From the NCBI GenBank assembly GCA_025929745.1, contig JAICPQ010000147.1:1-6999 (forward strand): a stretch of 6,999 bases of DNA, read 5' to 3'. The translations under genes were made by a program, and so were the position numbers. The stretch comes from Burkholderiales bacterium (GTDB lineage: Bacteria > Pseudomonadota > Gammaproteobacteria > Burkholderiales > SG8-39). Below are positions 6,422-6,999 of the stretch, piece after piece. A model generated the notes under the pieces. The model had not been told where the DNA came from, made no database searches, and worked only from the letters and a program-made list of their open reading frames with translations. How positions within the stretch are numbered: position 1 is the first letter of the stretch; every line of letters begins with the position of its first letter.

Positions 6422-6446
6422 AGGGGCTGCGCAAGCAGCCCCTTTT
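6422..6446 (+). terminator. Intrinsic terminator of the small membrane protein gene
   Basis: A nine-pair GC-rich stem (6422-6430 with 6435-6443; core GGGGCTGC/GCAGCCCC) closes a GCAA tetraloop and is followed by TTTTCTATTTT. On the plus strand this is a textbook Rho-independent terminator. It ends immediately beside the stop of the minus-strand methyltransferase; in that direction no U-run follows the stem, so it is mainly one-way. Confidence 0.93.
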
Positions 6447-6965
6447 CTATTTTCGCGGCGGTACCACCCAGTAGTACACCGTGCTCGTGCCCACCTTGGC
6501 GGTGGCCTCGGGCTTCCAATCGCCCATGTCAAAGGCATGCGAGACGATCCGCGTGCCGGGCTTGAGCTCGGCGAGGAGCTTCGGCCGCAGCTTCATGTTG
6601 ATGCCTGAGAGCAGGTAGATCGTCACGACCGTCGCCTCGCTGATGTTGGCGTCGAAGAGGTTGCCCTCGCGGAACTCGACGCGGTTGGCGACGCCCGCGC
6701 GGCTTGCGTTGTCGCGCGCTTCGCGAACGCGCTCCGGATCGATGTCAATGCCGACGCCGCGCGCGCCGTGGTTCTTCGCGGCGGCGATGACGATACGCCC
6801 GTCGCCCGAGCCGAGGTCGTAGACCACGTCGTTCGGCCCGACTTTCGCCACTTCGAGCATGCGCTCGACGACTTTCTCGGGCGTCGGCACGTAGGGAACG
6901 TCGCGCGCCTGCGCGCAAGCGACGAAGAGAGCAATCAAGAACGGCAGGGGCAGAAAGCGGGTCAT
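6447..6965 (-). CDS. Exported class I SAM-dependent methyltransferase-like protein
   Basis: A 172-residue protein with a seven-strand Rossmann methyltransferase fold. Motif I is VVYDLGSGDGRI (47-58), the acidic end of strand 2 is GIDIDPERV (72-80), followed by FREGNLFDANISEATVV (98-114) and KLRPKLLAELKPGTRIVSHAFDMGDW (125-150). Residues 1-20 look like a signal peptide (TRFLPLPFLIALFVACAQA, cleavage before RD); the Cys17 in FVAC gives an imperfect lipobox, so a lipoprotein is possible. A SAM-binding fold directed to the periplasm is odd because SAM is cytoplasmic; the leader could instead be a membrane anchor. The start is ATG at 6963-6965, preceded by AAGGAGA at five bases; a TTG at 6987-6989 is in frame but lacks this support. 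Substrate unknown. It converges on the small membrane protein gene. Confidence 0.87.
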   Translation of the reverse strand: MTRFLPLPFLIALFVACAQARDVPYVPTPEKVVERMLEVAKVGPNDVVYDLGSGDGRIVIAAAKNHGARGVGIDIDPERVREARDNASRAGVANRVEFREGNLFDANISEATVVTIYLLSGINMKLRPKLLAELKPGTRIVSHAFDMGDWKPEATAKVGTSTVYYWVVPPRK

Positions 6966-6970
6966 TCTGG

Positions 6971-6977
6971 TCTCCTT
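6971..6977 (-). promoter_or_regulatory. Ribosome binding site of the methyltransferase gene
   Basis: The complement reads AAGGAGA, five bases before the ATG at 6965-6963. It decides between this start and the in-frame TTG 24 bases upstream, which would lie before the ribosome site and would extend the signal peptide with a polar segment. Confidence 0.85.
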
Positions 6978-6999
6978 GGTTTGCGTCAATTTACCAAAG

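Noticed and set aside
6966..6989. Methyltransferase start at the TTG 6987-6989
   Set aside because: The AAGGAGA ribosome site lies downstream of it and correctly spaced for the ATG at 6963-6965.

Overview
The window (about two-thirds GC, strongly G/C-biased third codon positions) looks like the chromosome of a betaproteobacterium, probably Burkholderiales-like. The main reason is the housekeeping block at the left: lon, hupB (HU), tRNA-Val(UAC), tRNA-Asp(GUC), an order I associate with that class. This assignment is inference; no marker gene for phylogeny is complete here.

Layout. (1) 1-1014, plus strand: the 3' end of lon, a full HU gene whose only family-consistent start is ATT overlapping the lon stop codon, then two tRNAs with encoded CCA. 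A strong hairpin sits just before tRNA-Val and includes its first six bases. (2) 1029-1364, minus strand: a reading frame resembling the C-terminal part of a DsrE-family protein, with no start codon and an in-frame stop directly upstream, so a probable broken gene. (3) 1437-5255, plus strand: four genes joined by three successive 4-base stop/start overlaps: an exported ModA-like substrate-binding protein, an O-acetylhomoserine sulfhydrylase (MetY type), a YccU-type CoA-binding protein, and a two-domain VOC protein with extradiol-dioxygenase-like metal ligands. (4) 5288-6094, minus strand: a class III cyclase-like domain that has lost its catalytic residues, fused to an FHA domain. (5) 6248-6406, plus strand: a 52-residue single-pass membrane protein with a strong ribosome site and its own intrinsic terminator. 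(6) 6447-6965, minus strand: a SAM-dependent methyltransferase with a signal peptide.

How the genes may work together. The four overlapping genes almost certainly form one translationally coupled operon. MetY makes homocysteine (or methionine, if methanethiol is used) from O-acetylhomoserine; the CoA-binding protein is a plausible partner in acyl-CoA-linked sulfur metabolism; the binding protein has no ABC permease or ATPase beside it; the VOC protein could open an aromatic ring or act on another small substrate. Why a ring-cleavage-type enzyme and a periplasmic binding protein should be co-translated with a sulfhydrylase is not explained by a pathway I know, and this is the best candidate for something undescribed. 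The other notable points are the ATT start of HU and the inactive cyclase/FHA fusion. No CRISPR array, insertion sequence, integrase or phage gene is visible.
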